A stretch of DNA of 38,511 bases from Acidobacteriota bacterium (GCA_022614735.1 JAKEHZ010000138.1:1-38511), one strand, 5' to 3'. Shown: positions 16,673 through 25,779, counted from the first letter of the stretch. Notes: generated from the sequence alone by a model not told the origin. Program-made: numbers and translations.

Positions 16673-18019
16673 CTAAGACTTGCTACTCCTCTTGTTCTCC
16701 GCGCGCGCGACGGCGGAAGTCTCAAGCGGTTTCTCTTCTTCGCTTCGCGCTTGGGCCAGTCTCCGAACTCTTACACGGGAGACGCGTCGCTCGTCTGCCT
16801 CGATCACTTCGAACTTCAAGCCTCTAAACTCAATGCTCTCTCCGGCGCCGGGGAAGTGGCCGAGTTGATTGATCACCAGCCCTGCGACCGTCGTGAAGTC
16901 ATCGGCTGCCAGCTCGAGATTGAAGCGTCGTTCGATCTTTCCGACCTCGACCTGACCGCGCACGATGCACGCGTCATCATTCTCGTCGACGATGTCCGCC
17001 TCGGTCTCCTGCGGTTCAGGTTCGTCTTCGTCTTCGATTTCGCCGACGATCTCCTCGATCAGATCTTCGATTGTGACGAGACCGGCCAATCCCCCATATT
17101 CATCGATCACGATCGCCATGGGCGTTTTAGCCTTCTGCATCTCGGGCAAGAGCTCGTCGATCGGTTTTGTCTCGGGGATGAAATAGGTCGGGCGCGCGGT
17201 CTCGATGGCTCTGCGATCGATCTCACCGCTCTTCCAATAATTGAGCAGATCTCGCACGTAAATTACGCCTTCGATGTTGTCAATTTGATCGCGATAGACA
17301 GGCAGTCGCGAATACTTCGATTCGATCATCAGGTCACGCACCTGCTCGAGCATGGTGTTAGCCTCAACCGCAATGATATTGGTGCGCGGCGTCATCACTT
17401 CGCCGACGGTGCGATCGCCGAAGCGGATGATGGACTGGATCATCTCGCCTTCATTCTCTTCAATTATGCCCTCTTCTTCGCCGACATCGAGAAAAGCCTG
17501 CAGCTCATTGTCGTCAACATCATCACCCTCCTCCTCTCTGGTTTCGGTTCTCGGTTCGGGCTCGCGTTGCAACCCTCGCAGCGAGCGATAGATCGGATGC
17601 GCGATTACGCCGAGCAGTGGCCAGAGGATTCGCAGAGGGATTCGCAGCCTGAGCAGAGTGCGGGTTGGATCGTTTTGTGTGACGATCAGCGGCACGATCT
17701 GCCGAAAGATGATCACTGTCAGGATCATAATGCCGAAGGCGATCCAAAGAAAATGTTGCGGATAGATTTTATGCGCGATCGAGCTGAGCAGGATCGCGAT
17801 CGAGGCGATTGAGAGGTGAATGCCAAAAGTCAGAGTAAACCTGAGCTGGTGGTGATGATCGAGGATCGATCGCCAGAAACCTGCGTGCGGCGAACCTTCT
17901 CTCTCGCTCGCGAGCAGTCGCAACGAGACGTCGCTCAGTTCATCAAGTGCGCTCTTGGCTGTAGCAACAATGACCAGCACCAGGACGAAGATGCCGGTCA
18001 ATGCTATTTCGGATTCCAT
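16673..18019 (-). CDS. CorC/HlyC-type CNNM-domain transporter-like protein with CBS pair
   Basis: Predicted 448 residues. Residues about 1-155 are a DUF21/CNNM membrane domain with several hydrophobic segments. CBS domains follow at about 205-330 (VMTPRTNIIAVEANTM, SRLPVYRD, VIDEYGGLAGLVTIEDLIEEI), then a CorC_HlyC domain about 345-425. Such proteins are linked to magnesium or cobalt efflux; the older name haemolysin C is misleading. Its place between ybeY and era is conserved in many bacteria. Confidence 0.93.
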   Translation of the reverse strand: MESEIALTGIFVLVLVIVATAKSALDELSDVSLRLLASEREGSPHAGFWRSILDHHHQLRFTLTFGIHLSIASIAILLSSIAHKIYPQHFLWIAFGIMILTVIIFRQIVPLIVTQNDPTRTLLRLRIPLRILWPLLGVIAHPIYRSLRGLQREPEPRTETREEEGDDVDDNELQAFLDVGEEEGIIEENEGEMIQSIIRFGDRTVGEVMTPRTNIIAVEANTMLEQVRDLMIESKYSRLPVYRDQIDNIEGVIYVRDLLNYWKSGEIDRRAIETARPTYFIPETKPIDELLPEMQKAKTPMAIVIDEYGGLAGLVTIEDLIEEIVGEIEDEDEPEPQETEADIVDENDDACIVRGQVEVGKIERRFNLELAADDFTTVAGLVINQLGHFPGAGESIEFRGLKFEVIEADERRVSRVRVRRLAQARSEEEKPLETSAVARAENKRSSKS

Positions 18020-18035
18020 GGTGTGTCAGTTTTCT

Positions 18036-18130
18036 GCAGCGAATACGAAACAAACGAAAATAACGAAACAGACGAAAAGATTTAAGCTTTTCGTCTGTTT
18101 CGTTATTTTCGTCTGTTTCGTATTCGCTGC
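18036..18130. repeat. 44-bp inverted repeat overlapping the ybeY 3' end
   Basis: Positions 18036-18079 pair with 18087-18130 with a single mismatch; the centre carries AAGCTT. Arms are CGAAACAAACGAAAATAACG-type words of the 1175-1263 family. The right arm contains the ybeY stop codon (18103-18105) and encodes the last residues RIRNRRK of that protein. Confidence 0.93.
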
Positions 18131-18576
18131 CTGGTCTTACTCATACGGAGCAATTCCTTCCTCAATTTCCTTTCAAGCTTCATCATCTCACCGTTGTCGG
18201 TCTCGTGATCGTAACCGGCAAGATGCAGCGCGCCGTGGATGACCAGATGCGCGATTTCACGGTCGTATGTCAAACCAAGTTCGCGCGCATAAGCTTCCGC
18301 GGTCTCCACTGAAATCACGACATCGCCAAGATGATTTGCTTCAGCTTCCGGCTCTGAGAAGTTCATGCTCTCGTGATAGGCGAATGAAAGCACATCAGTC
18401 GGTTGATCGATTCCGCGATAGTCACGGTTCAATTCTCGCATCATCCGATCGCGAATGAAAATGATCGTCAGCGTCCAATCTTCGCGCCCGATGCGGTCGA
18501 GCACAGCCCGTGACAACTGCGCGACTGAGTTTCGATCGATGTTTTGCAATCGCTGGCGGTTGATTACCTCGATCAT
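18103..18576 (-). CDS. ybeY: Endoribonuclease YbeY, 16S rRNA maturation
   Basis: Predicted 157 residues from ATG 18576 (MIEVINRQRL), which matches the usual family start; ATG 18633 overlaps phoH by 29 bp and would add 19 residues. The metal-binding signature HGALHLAGYDHETD is intact, as are NRDYRGIDQPTDVLSF and GDVVIS. YbeY is a zinc-dependent nuclease in rRNA processing and ribosome quality control. The C-terminal end (about the last seven residues, RIRNRRK) is encoded by a dispersed hairpin repeat, so the natural terminus was probably extended. Confidence 0.95.
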   Translation of the reverse strand: MIEVINRQRLQNIDRNSVAQLSRAVLDRIGREDWTLTIIFIRDRMMRELNRDYRGIDQPTDVLSFAYHESMNFSEPEAEANHLGDVVISVETAEAYARELGLTYDREIAHLVIHGALHLAGYDHETDNGEMMKLERKLRKELLRMSKTRQRIRNRRK

Positions 18577-18604
18577 TCTTTGAGGCGCTTCTTTCTCTGC
18601 TCCC

Positions 18605-19558
18605 CTAGAGGTTGATCTTGCGATTGTGCTCATCGTAAGCCTTGATGATCATCTGAACCAGTTGATGGCGGACGACGTCTCGCTCGTCAAAATGAACGAA
18701 GACGATCCCATCAATCCCGCTAACGACCCGTTGCGCCTCGACCAGTCCGGACTTGCGCCCCGAAGGCAGATCGATTTGTGTCACGTCGCCCGTAATCACG
18801 GCTTTCGAGCCAAAGCCAATGCGCGTCAGGAACATCTTCATCTGTTCTGACGTGGTGTTTTGCGCTTCGTCGAGAATGATGAATGCATCCGACAATGTCC
18901 TGCCTCGCATGAAAGCCAGAGGCGCGACTTCGATCACGCGCTTTTCAAGGAACTTTGTCACGCGCTCGTAATCCAGGAGGTCGAAGAGCGCATCATAAAG
19001 CGGCCGCAGATAGGGATCGACTTTGTCCTGCAGATCGCCCGGCAGAAAACCGAGCTTCTCTCCGGCTTCAACCGCCGGACGCGCCAGGACAATGCGATTG
19101 ACGCGCTTTGACATCAGAAACTGCACAGCCATCGCCACGGCGAGGAATGTCTTTCCCGTGCCGGCGGGTCCTATCCCGAAAACAATGTCGTCGTTTTCGA
19201 TGGCTTCGATATAACGCTTCTGATTCGGACCGCGGGCAGAGACTTGTTTGCGGCCGGACGGATTGATCCGCTTCTGTTCTGTCAACAATTCGCGCAGAGA
19301 CGAGGTACGGTCATCGGCGATCTGCTTAAATGCATTTCGCAGTTCGGTTGCCGACGGCATGCGACCTTCGTTGAAGAGTTGACCATAATCCTTCAGGATG
19401 CGCTCGATGATTGCAACATCGGCTTCATCTCCTTCAACAATCAATTCCCCGCCTCGCCCACCCACGCGCACGCTCAAGAGCGATTCCAGATACTTGATGT
19501 TCTGATCGTATGGGCCGAATAATGCCTCCAGCCCTCGTTCCGGCAATGTGATCTTCAA
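18605..19558 (-). CDS. phoH: PhoH-family ATPase
   Basis: Predicted 317 residues, starting at TTG 19558 (MKITLPERGLEALFG); no ATG fits the conserved N-terminus. Walker A is GPAGTGKTFLA, Walker B FIILDEAQN, with ITGDVTQIDLP further on. The N-terminal KH-like segment is about residues 1-100. PhoH is linked to RNA metabolism. It heads the phoH-ybeY-corC-era run; the spacing to ybeY is 28 bp. Confidence 0.95.
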   Translation of the reverse strand: MKITLPERGLEALFGPYDQNIKYLESLLSVRVGGRGGELIVEGDEADVAIIERILKDYGQLFNEGRMPSATELRNAFKQIADDRTSSLRELLTEQKRINPSGRKQVSARGPNQKRYIEAIENDDIVFGIGPAGTGKTFLAVAMAVQFLMSKRVNRIVLARPAVEAGEKLGFLPGDLQDKVDPYLRPLYDALFDLLDYERVTKFLEKRVIEVAPLAFMRGRTLSDAFIILDEAQNTTSEQMKMFLTRIGFGSKAVITGDVTQIDLPSGRKSGLVEAQRVVSGIDGIVFVHFDERDVVRHQLVQMIIKAYDEHNRKINL

Positions 19559-19591
19559 ACTTCTCAGAGGTTTTTCTTCTCCTCAGTAAAA

Positions 19592-19677
19592 GATGCTAGA
19601 TGCTAGATGCTAGATGAGCATCCTAACATCTAGCATCTAGCATCTAGCATCTAGCATCCAGCATCTAGCATCTAGCA
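19592..19677. repeat. Inverted array of ATCTAGC/GATGCTA heptamers
   Basis: The left side (19592-19617) holds about 3.5 copies of GATGCTA; the right side (19627-19677) about 7 copies of the reverse complement, one with a C for T. The arms therefore differ in copy number. The centre (TGAGCATCCTAACATC) reads, on the other strand, TAGGATGCTCATCTAGC, close to the centre of the 35820-35880 element. It lies upstream of phoH. Confidence 0.93.
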
Positions 19678-19732
19678 AACGACAATCTACTTCACGGACT
19701 GGAGGGTGTCAACGGGACACTCAACTGATCCG

Positions 19733-20242
19733 TCACTGATTAGACGATGTATGATCGTGGATGATCTTCCAACCGTTCTTGAAACGCCGGAAGGCCAGCG
19801 TATAGAGGCCGCCAAGCTCCTTGCCGCCGGACATCTGCAGACCCCAGCGACCCCGTACCAGAGCAGTACTCTCGCTCAGCGGCTGGATATCCAGCTCTGT
19901 GAAAGCGAGTTTACCCATCTCTTTGCCTTCAGCCTGGTATGTTTTACGGTAGCGTTCGAGCGTTGCATCCCAGCCTGAAAGCTTGCGGCCACCGGAATAG
20001 AAACTCAGCATTGACGAGCGCCAGTAGCCATCCATAAATTCTTCCAGCTTTCCCGCGTTCCAGGCCGCCACCTGAGCATCGAGCACTGCGCGGATTTCAG
20101 ATTCGGCAGTCGGGGGTTTAATCGTTTTAACCGGCCTGGCATTCTGTCCGGCACGGTTTTCGGACGCAGTTTGAGCCAGCGCCGATGTGACCGCTAAGGC
20201 CATGCAGGAGAAAACCAGTATCGTTCGATATGTTTTTTTCAT
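19733..20242 (-). CDS. Exported SnoaL/DUF4440-like protein
   Basis: Predicted 169 residues from ATG 20242 (a TTG directly before it is in frame). A signal peptide ends at SALAQ, about residue 24. The mature part has the nuclear-transport-factor-2-like pattern of SnoaL/DUF4440 proteins: EIRAVLDAQVAAWNAGKLEE, FMDGYW, then ALVRGRWGLQM and FKNGWKIIHDHTS. The cone-shaped fold is used by many enzymes and binding proteins; no activity can be assigned. It diverges from the PBP1A gene with about 80 bp between starts. Confidence 0.85.
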   Translation of the reverse strand: MKKTYRTILVFSCMALAVTSALAQTASENRAGQNARPVKTIKPPTAESEIRAVLDAQVAAWNAGKLEEFMDGYWRSSMLSFYSGGRKLSGWDATLERYRKTYQAEGKEMGKLAFTELDIQPLSESTALVRGRWGLQMSGGKELGGLYTLAFRRFKNGWKIIHDHTSSNQ

Positions 20243-20305
20243 CAAAATTTCCTCACCTCTCTCAGATTGCTAGTCCAAACGTATTTTATGCTGAGCGCCT
20301 TCGGC

Positions 20306-20314
20306 TGCTATAAT
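20306..20314 (+). promoter_or_regulatory. Extended -10 (TGCTATAAT) before the PBP1A gene
   Basis: A perfect extended -10 element 9 bp upstream of ATG 20324. If used, transcription starts within a few bases of that ATG, giving a near-leaderless message. The -35 region is poor, as expected for extended -10 promoters. Confidence 0.5.
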
Positions 20315-20323
20315 TGGGGGGCT

Positions 20324-22915
20324 ATGCCGGACAATTACTTCTATAATGCCGATAATGAGCCGGGCCATTCCAGGAGACCTTCTCATCGAAGATCACCCAA
20401 TAAGCTAACAGAGATGGGAGCGTGGATGGAAGGGTTCTTCCGAAATTCTGAGCGTACTGCGCTCCTCGTGCTCTCGATGATTGCTGGCTCATTGACCGGG
20501 TTGGTCTTGGCCAATCAAGCCACTTTCACCAGCTTTGCCGAAGAGGTTGATGCCCTGGCCGATTACAAGCCGGATGAGATCACTTATGTCTATGCCGACG
20601 ATGGCAAGACGGTGATTGGCGAGTTGGCGCTCGAACGCCGCATTCCCATCGAATACAAAGATATTCCCCAAAAGTTGAAAGAGGCCATCCTCGCCATCGA
20701 AGATACACGGTTCTACGAGCACCTCGGCATTGATCCGATGCGGATTATCGGTGCAGCATACCAGAACCTGGTTACTAAGCGCCGGGCGCAGGGGGCTTCA
20801 ACGCTGACACAACAACTCGCGCGCGATATTTTCTCTCTTGGCCGCGAGAAGACCTACACCCGCAAGGTCAAGGAGATTATGTACGCCTTGCAGATCGAGC
20901 GTGTCTACACCAAAGAGCAGATTATGACGCTCTACTGCAATCAGATCTTCCTCGGTGGTGGAGCATATGGCTTTGAGGCTGCGGCGAACTACTATTTCAG
21001 CAAGCATCTCAATCAACTTGACCTGGATCAGTACGCGCTGCTCGCTGCGATACCCAAAGGGCCACACCAGTTTTCGCCGATTCATCGCGCGAGACAGGCG
21101 AAAGAGAGGCGCAACCTGGTCCTGCAGTCAATGGTCGATGCGGGGTACATTGCGCAGGGGGAATGTGACGAGGCAAAAGCCAAACCGATCGTCCTCAATC
21201 TTGACGACCAGCGCGGCAAAACTGATAGGTCACCTTATGCCTATTTCCTCGAGGAGGTTCGCCAGGAATTACAGAAGATCATGGTCGAGAAGCATTCATC
21301 GGATGCGATGGATGTCTACCGGGAAGGGCTGAGTGTATACACCACGCTCGACGCTGAAGCCCAGCAATGGGCTGTTGATGCGGTTCACAACGGTGCGCGG
21401 ATGTATGAACGCCGTCACGGCTGGAGGGTCAAGTTCGATAACGTCATCCAAAAAGAGGGCGCTTCAATCGAAAGCTATCAACATCCTTCGTGGATTGCCG
21501 TGCCCCAGGTAGGCGACATCATCACCGGCATGATCAAAGATGTGAATGACCGTGGGACGCAGGTTTCGTTCAGTCCTTACTCCGCGATAATCAAAGCTGA
21601 ACACACAAGTGTGCTTGATAAATCTCCATCGAAGATCTTCAAGCGCGGCGACCTCGCCCAGTTCAGAGTTGAAGCAGTTGATCATCAAAAGAAAAGCTTA
21701 ACCGTCACACTCGATCCCGAGCCGGACGTGCAGGCAGCGCTCATCTTGCTCGATGTGAAGACTGGCGAGATCAAGGCCATGGTTGGCGGATATAATTTCG
21801 CGACGAGCAAATTCAATCACGCCACCCAGGCGAACCGTCAGACAGGCTCTGCCTTCAAGCCTTTCATCTATGCCGCTGCGCTCGAGCAGGGTCTGAGGCC
21901 TGACGACATACTTGATGATTCTCCATTCCAGCGAGGAAGTTGGCAGCCGCATAACTACGACAACACATTTATGGGTGCGATCTCTCTGCGCCAGGCATTG
22001 GCCTTATCGCGCAACATACCGGCAGTCCGATTGCTTGACGAGATCGGAGTCGGGAATGCCGGAGATCTGGTCAAGCGACTGAGATTGCCAAACGCGATGG
22101 CTCCTTATCTTCCTTCAGCTCTGGGGGCAACTGAAGAGCCACTGCTGGCTATGGTTTCAGCCTACGCGGCGTTCCCCAACAGCGGCGTGCGAATAGAGCC
22201 ATACCGAATCCGCCGCGTCGTTAACCGCTACGGCGTTGTGTTGGATGAGGCAGAGCCAAAGTCATGGAAAGCCCTTTCTAATTACGTTTCAGCACAGATG
22301 GTTGAGATGATGCGCGGTGTCGTACAGGGTGGAACAGCGAAGGCTGCAGTCAGTCAGGGGCATCCGCTTGCCGCCAAAACGGGGACAGTCGACGACTTCA
22401 CCGATGCCTGGTTCATCGGTTATACGCCGACCGTGGCTTGTGGGGTATGGATCGGATATAGCGATCGGAAACGATCGCTCGGTAAAAGCGAATCGGGCGC
22501 CACCGCTGCTTTGCCCTTCTGGAATGAGTTTATGAACAAGTATTTGAAGGACAAGCCGAAAGGGAAGTTCCCACCGATCCCGGATCTTCCGGAAGAGTTA
22601 AAGCCTATCATTGCGCAGCGCGCACAGAAGCACGCCGCAGAACTCGCGCGTATTGCGGAGCGAAGTGGAGAGATTCTCCCCGGTTCTTCTGATGTTCCCA
22701 ATCTCGACCCACTTTCCGGAAGCAAATCTTCGCAGGAGAATACGACGCCTGCCAGCAATCGCTCCGCGCCACCTCCCACAACGGACGAACCCGCTCCGAC
22801 GGTGAGGATAGAGAACCCCAAGATTCTCAGGCCGCCGGTTGAAGCGAAGCCCACAAAGCAGGAAGAAACAAGTCCAGTCAGAAAAGGAAAGAAAGGGAAG
22901 GCGGATGATCCGTGA
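20324..22915 (+). CDS. Penicillin-binding protein 1A, bifunctional transglycosylase/transpeptidase
   Basis: Predicted 863 residues from ATG 20324; earlier in-frame TTG 20267 and ATG 20288 lie upstream of the likely -10 box. One membrane segment lies near residues 45-65. The GT51 transglycosylase domain has AIEDTRFYEHLGIDP, GASTLTQQLARD and RKVKEIMYALQIE. An OB-like region follows (VGDIITGMIKDVNDRGTQV). The transpeptidase domain has SAFK (active Ser), SRN and KTGT boxes, so it is complete. The C-terminus is a Pro/Lys-rich tail of about 100 residues. It builds and cross-links peptidoglycan in the periplasm. Stop at 22913-22915 directly abuts a hairpin element. Confidence 0.95.
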   Translation: MPDNYFYNADNEPGHSRRPSHRRSPNKLTEMGAWMEGFFRNSERTALLVLSMIAGSLTGLVLANQATFTSFAEEVDALADYKPDEITYVYADDGKTVIGELALERRIPIEYKDIPQKLKEAILAIEDTRFYEHLGIDPMRIIGAAYQNLVTKRRAQGASTLTQQLARDIFSLGREKTYTRKVKEIMYALQIERVYTKEQIMTLYCNQIFLGGGAYGFEAAANYYFSKHLNQLDLDQYALLAAIPKGPHQFSPIHRARQAKERRNLVLQSMVDAGYIAQGECDEAKAKPIVLNLDDQRGKTDRSPYAYFLEEVRQELQKIMVEKHSSDAMDVYREGLSVYTTLDAEAQQWAVDAVHNGARMYERRHGWRVKFDNVIQKEGASIESYQHPSWIAVPQVGDIITGMIKDVNDRGTQVSFSPYSAIIKAEHTSVLDKSPSKIFKRGDLAQFRVEAVDHQKKSLTVTLDPEPDVQAALILLDVKTGEIKAMVGGYNFATSKFNHATQANRQTGSAFKPFIYAAALEQGLRPDDILDDSPFQRGSWQPHNYDNTFMGAISLRQALALSRNIPAVRLLDEIGVGNAGDLVKRLRLPNAMAPYLPSALGATEEPLLAMVSAYAAFPNSGVRIEPYRIRRVVNRYGVVLDEAEPKSWKALSNYVSAQMVEMMRGVVQGGTAKAAVSQGHPLAAKTGTVDDFTDAWFIGYTPTVACGVWIGYSDRKRSLGKSESGATAALPFWNEFMNKYLKDKPKGKFPPIPDLPEELKPIIAQRAQKHAAELARIAERSGEILPGSSDVPNLDPLSGSKSSQENTTPASNRSAPPPTTDEPAPTVRIENPKILRPPVEAKPTKQEETSPVRKGKKGKADDP

Positions 22916-22916
22916 T

Positions 22917-23125
22917 AGAGAGACTGGGAGACGGGGGGACTGGGAGACGGGGCGATGGGAGAATTTGTCATTTGTCATTTGTCATTTGTCATTTGTCTTC
23001 TCAAAGCACGCGGTTCGATCAATGACAAATGTCAAATGTTAAATATCAAATGAAAAATGAAAAATGAAAAATGACAAACTCTCCCCTCGCCCCGTCTCCC
23101 AGTCCCCCCGTCTCCCAGTCTCTCT
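22917..23125. repeat. Compound inverted repeat: GACTGGGAGACGGGG and TTTGTCA arms
   Basis: The outer arms (22917-22965 and 23079-23125) pair with short interruptions and hold two copies of GACTGGGAGACGGGG. Inside are tandem heptamers TTTGTCA on the left and AAAATGA-type words on the right. The centre, GCACGCGGTTCGATCAATG at 23006-23024, is nearly the same as GCGTGCGGCTCGATCAATG in 32461-32650. It separates the convergent PBP1A and response-regulator genes. Confidence 0.88.
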
Positions 23126-23126
23126 T

Positions 23127-23858
23127 TCAGTATTCATCATTAAACTTATATCCCACTCCCCAAACCGTTAAAACTAATTTTGGTTGATCCGCGTTTTCCT
23201 CGATCTTCGCTCTCAGTCGATTGATGTGCGAGTCTATCGTTCGGTCATAACCGCTGTAGGTGTAATCCCAAATGTTTTCCAGAAGATACTTGCGTGAGTA
23301 GACGCGGCCTGGATGGGAAGCGAAAAGAGAGAGCAGTTCGAACTCCTTCGGAGTCAGGTCTATCACTCGCCCGGCGATAGTCACTTCTCGTCGCGCAGGA
23401 TCGATCCGTAAATTGCCGCGCAATATAGTGGCCTGATTGGGATCGTCCACATCGTTACTCCTGGCGCGGATGCGGCGTAGGACGCTCTTGACTCGGGCTT
23501 CGAGTTCGCGGAGGCTGAATGGCTTGGTCATATAATCATCTGCGCCCAGTTCCAATCCCAACACTTTATCGACCACATCGTCCTTCGCTGTCAGCATAAT
23601 GATCGGTAACGCCGGGGAGCGTTCACGAACCTGGCGGCAGACGCTCAGTCCATCGAGCTTTGGCAACATCAAATCGAGAATCATCACCGTCGGCCGGTCC
23701 ATGATCGCCATCCGTGCGCCGCTCTCACCATCACTCGCAGCAATGACTTCATAACCGGCGTGCCGAAAGTAATCACTAATCATTCGTTGGATGGCAGGGT
23801 CATCTTCGACGATCAATAACTTTTCATTCGTTGTCGTTGAACTATTTATTTTGCTCAC
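23127..23858 (-). CDS. OmpR/PhoB-family response regulator
   Basis: Predicted 243 residues from GTG 23858; a longer frame to 24047 would read through a hairpin repeat and lacks family similarity. The receiver domain has acidic EDD, the phospho-acceptor Asp in MILDLMLPKLDG and the Lys in MTKPFSLREL. The C-terminal winged helix includes LTPKEFELLSLFASHPGRV and GVGYKFNDEY. It is expected to regulate transcription after phosphorylation; no histidine kinase gene adjoins, so it is an orphan in this window. Confidence 0.93.
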   Translation of the reverse strand: MSKINSSTTTNEKLLIVEDDPAIQRMISDYFRHAGYEVIAASDGESGARMAIMDRPTVMILDLMLPKLDGLSVCRQVRERSPALPIIMLTAKDDVVDKVLGLELGADDYMTKPFSLRELEARVKSVLRRIRARSNDVDDPNQATILRGNLRIDPARREVTIAGRVIDLTPKEFELLSLFASHPGRVYSRKYLLENIWDYTYSGYDRTIDSHINRLRAKIEENADQPKLVLTVWGVGYKFNDEY

Positions 23859-23872
23859 GGATTCATCCGGTT

Positions 23873-23921
23873 GCAGTTCGCAGCTGTTTAACCGGAAGGC
23901 TGCGAACTGCGAACTGCGAAC
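23873..23921. repeat. Small hairpin with GAACTGC heptamers in the regulator leader
   Basis: GCAGTTCGCAGC (23873-23884) is the exact reverse complement of 23899-23910, followed by further GAACTGC copies to 23921. It lies 14 bp upstream of the response-regulator GTG, so it would fold close to the ribosome-binding site. Confidence 0.85.
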
Positions 23922-24184
23922 TATGTTGTGACTCAAGTTGACACCATCATCATACGTTGCTGGGTCGAGATGGATCAAGCAATAATCTTTTTTCGAATCC
24001 CACAGCTTTTTTTGAAACTCGGCTTGACAAAGACATAACGCGCGCAAATAATGCCTCCCCGCTCCTCGATGTATTCACATCTATGGTTAACATCCAGAGG
24101 CTGATTCTCAACTACTAGCGAAGGTGGGCAGCTTCACTCCTAGGCTCGCTCAGCGGCGTGGTTCTCGAGAAAGGGAAGACCTTT

Positions 24185-25147
24185 GTGTCTCTGAACACTG
24201 GTTCAAATGTCGTTTCGGCAGATTCCTGCAAGAGCTCACTAATACCGGGTTTGGAATTTTTGCGGAGCGGCAAAGTTAGGGATCTATACGTTGTAGATGA
24301 AGATCGGCTCTTGATAGTCGCATCCGATCGCATCTCCGCATTCGATTGTGTATTACCGAATGCAATCCCACACAAAGGGCAAGTGCTCACTCAGATCTCA
24401 GAATTCTGGTTCGGCCGTTTTTCACACATTGTCCCGAATCACTTGATCACGGCAGATTTAAGCGAATTCCCGGATGAGTTGATCAAGAGAATTTCGCCGG
24501 CTTCGGGGGATTCTCGTGCTCCACTTGCTCGCATGATGGGACGCTCTATGCTCGTGCGTCGAGCTGAAGTAATTCCTTTTGAATGTGTGGTACGCGGTTA
24601 TCTATCCGGCTCCGGTTGGAAAGAATATCAACAGACAGGTGCGATTTGCGGGCACCAATTGCCGGTTGGCCTACTTGAGTCGGAAAGGCTTCCAGAACCG
24701 ATCTTTACTCCGGCGACGAAAGCCGAAGAAGGACACGACATCAACATCTCAATTGCAGAGATGTCGCGCATTCAGGGTGATGATCTGACAAAAGAGCTTG
24801 AGGCGATCAGCCTGAGGCTCTATCGCGAGGCCGCGGCTTACGCCGAGACGCGCGGGATCATAATCTGCGACACCAAGTTTGAGTTCGGGATGAGAGATGG
24901 TGAATTAACCATAGTTGACGAAATGCTGACCCCCGATTCGTCGCGCTTCTGGTCGCGGGAAGCCTATGCACCGGGCAATCCCCAACCATCGTTCGATAAG
25001 CAGTTTGTGCGCGATTACCTAGAGACACTTGACTGGGATAAACGTCCTCCTGCGCCGCCGCTCCCCCCAGAAGTTGTGGGGGCGACGAGCGCCAAATATC
25101 TGGAAGCCTACCGCCTAATCACCGGTCAGGATCTGAAATTTATTTAG
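24185..25147 (+). CDS. purC: SAICAR synthetase (purine biosynthesis)
   Basis: PurC joins aspartate to CAIR with ATP in the eighth step of de novo IMP synthesis. Predicted 320 residues from GTG 24185, which has AAGGGAAG about 6 nt upstream; GTG 24158 is an alternative. Family motifs: SGKVRDLYVVDEDRLLIVAS, DRISAFDCVLP, RGYLSGSGWKEYQ, EGHDINIS, DTKFEFGM and DEMLTPDSSRFW. The N-terminus has an extra 20 residues or so before GLEFLRSGKVRD. No other purine gene is near. Confidence 0.95.
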   Translation: MSLNTGSNVVSADSCKSSLIPGLEFLRSGKVRDLYVVDEDRLLIVASDRISAFDCVLPNAIPHKGQVLTQISEFWFGRFSHIVPNHLITADLSEFPDELIKRISPASGDSRAPLARMMGRSMLVRRAEVIPFECVVRGYLSGSGWKEYQQTGAICGHQLPVGLLESERLPEPIFTPATKAEEGHDINISIAEMSRIQGDDLTKELEAISLRLYREAAAYAETRGIIICDTKFEFGMRDGELTIVDEMLTPDSSRFWSREAYAPGNPQPSFDKQFVRDYLETLDWDKRPPAPPLPPEVVGATSAKYLEAYRLITGQDLKFI

Positions 25148-25394
25148 TGAATCTCGTATTAGTGAGTCCACGGAAGTTTCAGAGGAAGGGTTTCAGATTG
25201 ACAGTTGCCTGGTCATCGTCCGGCCGTATTGAATTAATTGTAATCATTGATTTGGAAAATTGCCTGGGGCGATAGCCTGCTTCTGCCGCCCATCCTTATC
25301 AAAATCAAGAGGGAGTATCCCCGTCTCATCTCTTTGAATTTCGGCGGAGCTGTGTTTATCGCTTGAGGGTTGTAAGGAGGCTGTGCGTTGGCCT

Positions 25395-25664
25395 ATGAAA
25401 GTGGAACTTGAAGCTCTAGTCGAGGAGATGATTACCCATGGAATTCTTTTTGAAGAAGCAGTGAAGGAATTCGAGAAGAGATTCATCCTCAGGGTGGTCA
25501 GTCGGAACCGCAATAATCTCTGCAAAGCTGCAGGTGAACTTGGAATCCACCGCAACACGCTCAGCAAACGCTTGCAGGAATACGAAAAAGGATTGAGTAA
25601 GATTATTCACACTAACGGGCATAAGCGTCGTCTGGTCGCCCCTCGCCGCAAGGCGAGGAAATAA
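25395..25664 (+). CDS. Small Fis-type helix-turn-helix protein
   Basis: Predicted 89 residues from ATG 25395 (MKVELEALVEEMITHGI). A strong TAAGGAGG lies at 25373-25380; its distance to the ATG (14 nt) is long and to an in-frame GTG 25383 (2 nt) is short, so the start is not settled. The helix-turn-helix is NRNNLCKAAGELGIHRNTLSK (split here only by residue count), the pattern of the Fis/NtrC C-terminal domain. The C-terminus is very basic (HKRRLVAPRRKARK). It may be a nucleoid-associated or regulatory DNA-binding protein. A stand-alone small version without an AAA+ domain. Confidence 0.82.
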   Translation: MKVELEALVEEMITHGILFEEAVKEFEKRFILRVVSRNRNNLCKAAGELGIHRNTLSKRLQEYEKGLSKIIHTNGHKRRLVAPRRKARK

Positions 25665-25708
25665 TCCTGGTGGGTGAGTTTAATTCGTGCGCCACTCCGG
25701 CAAAGTCC

Positions 25709-25744
25709 AGGAGAGAATGTTCCAAGTTCGGAACATTCTCTCCT
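25709..25744. terminator. 15-bp hairpin downstream of the Fis-type gene
   Basis: AGGAGAGAATGTTCC (25709-25723) pairs perfectly with 25730-25744 with a 6-nt loop. No long T-run follows (AACTTTACC). It is placed as a terminator of the HTH gene before the groES promoter; a protein-binding palindrome is also possible. Confidence 0.55.
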
Positions 25745-25779
25745 AACTTTACCAAAACCGAGTCCAACCATTTTAGTTA

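Noticed and set aside
16751..17812. A 353-codon plus-strand open frame across corC
   Set aside because: It lies opposite the well-supported corC gene, has no ribosome-binding site and no family pattern; it is a mirror frame of a GC-rich gene.
19592..19677. Possible CRISPR array
   Set aside because: The repeats are contiguous 7-mers without spacers and form an inverted structure; no cas genes are near.
23859..24047. Longer N-terminus of the response regulator
   Set aside because: The extra 63 codons read through a heptamer hairpin and have no receiver-domain similarity; the GTG at 23858 gives a normal length.
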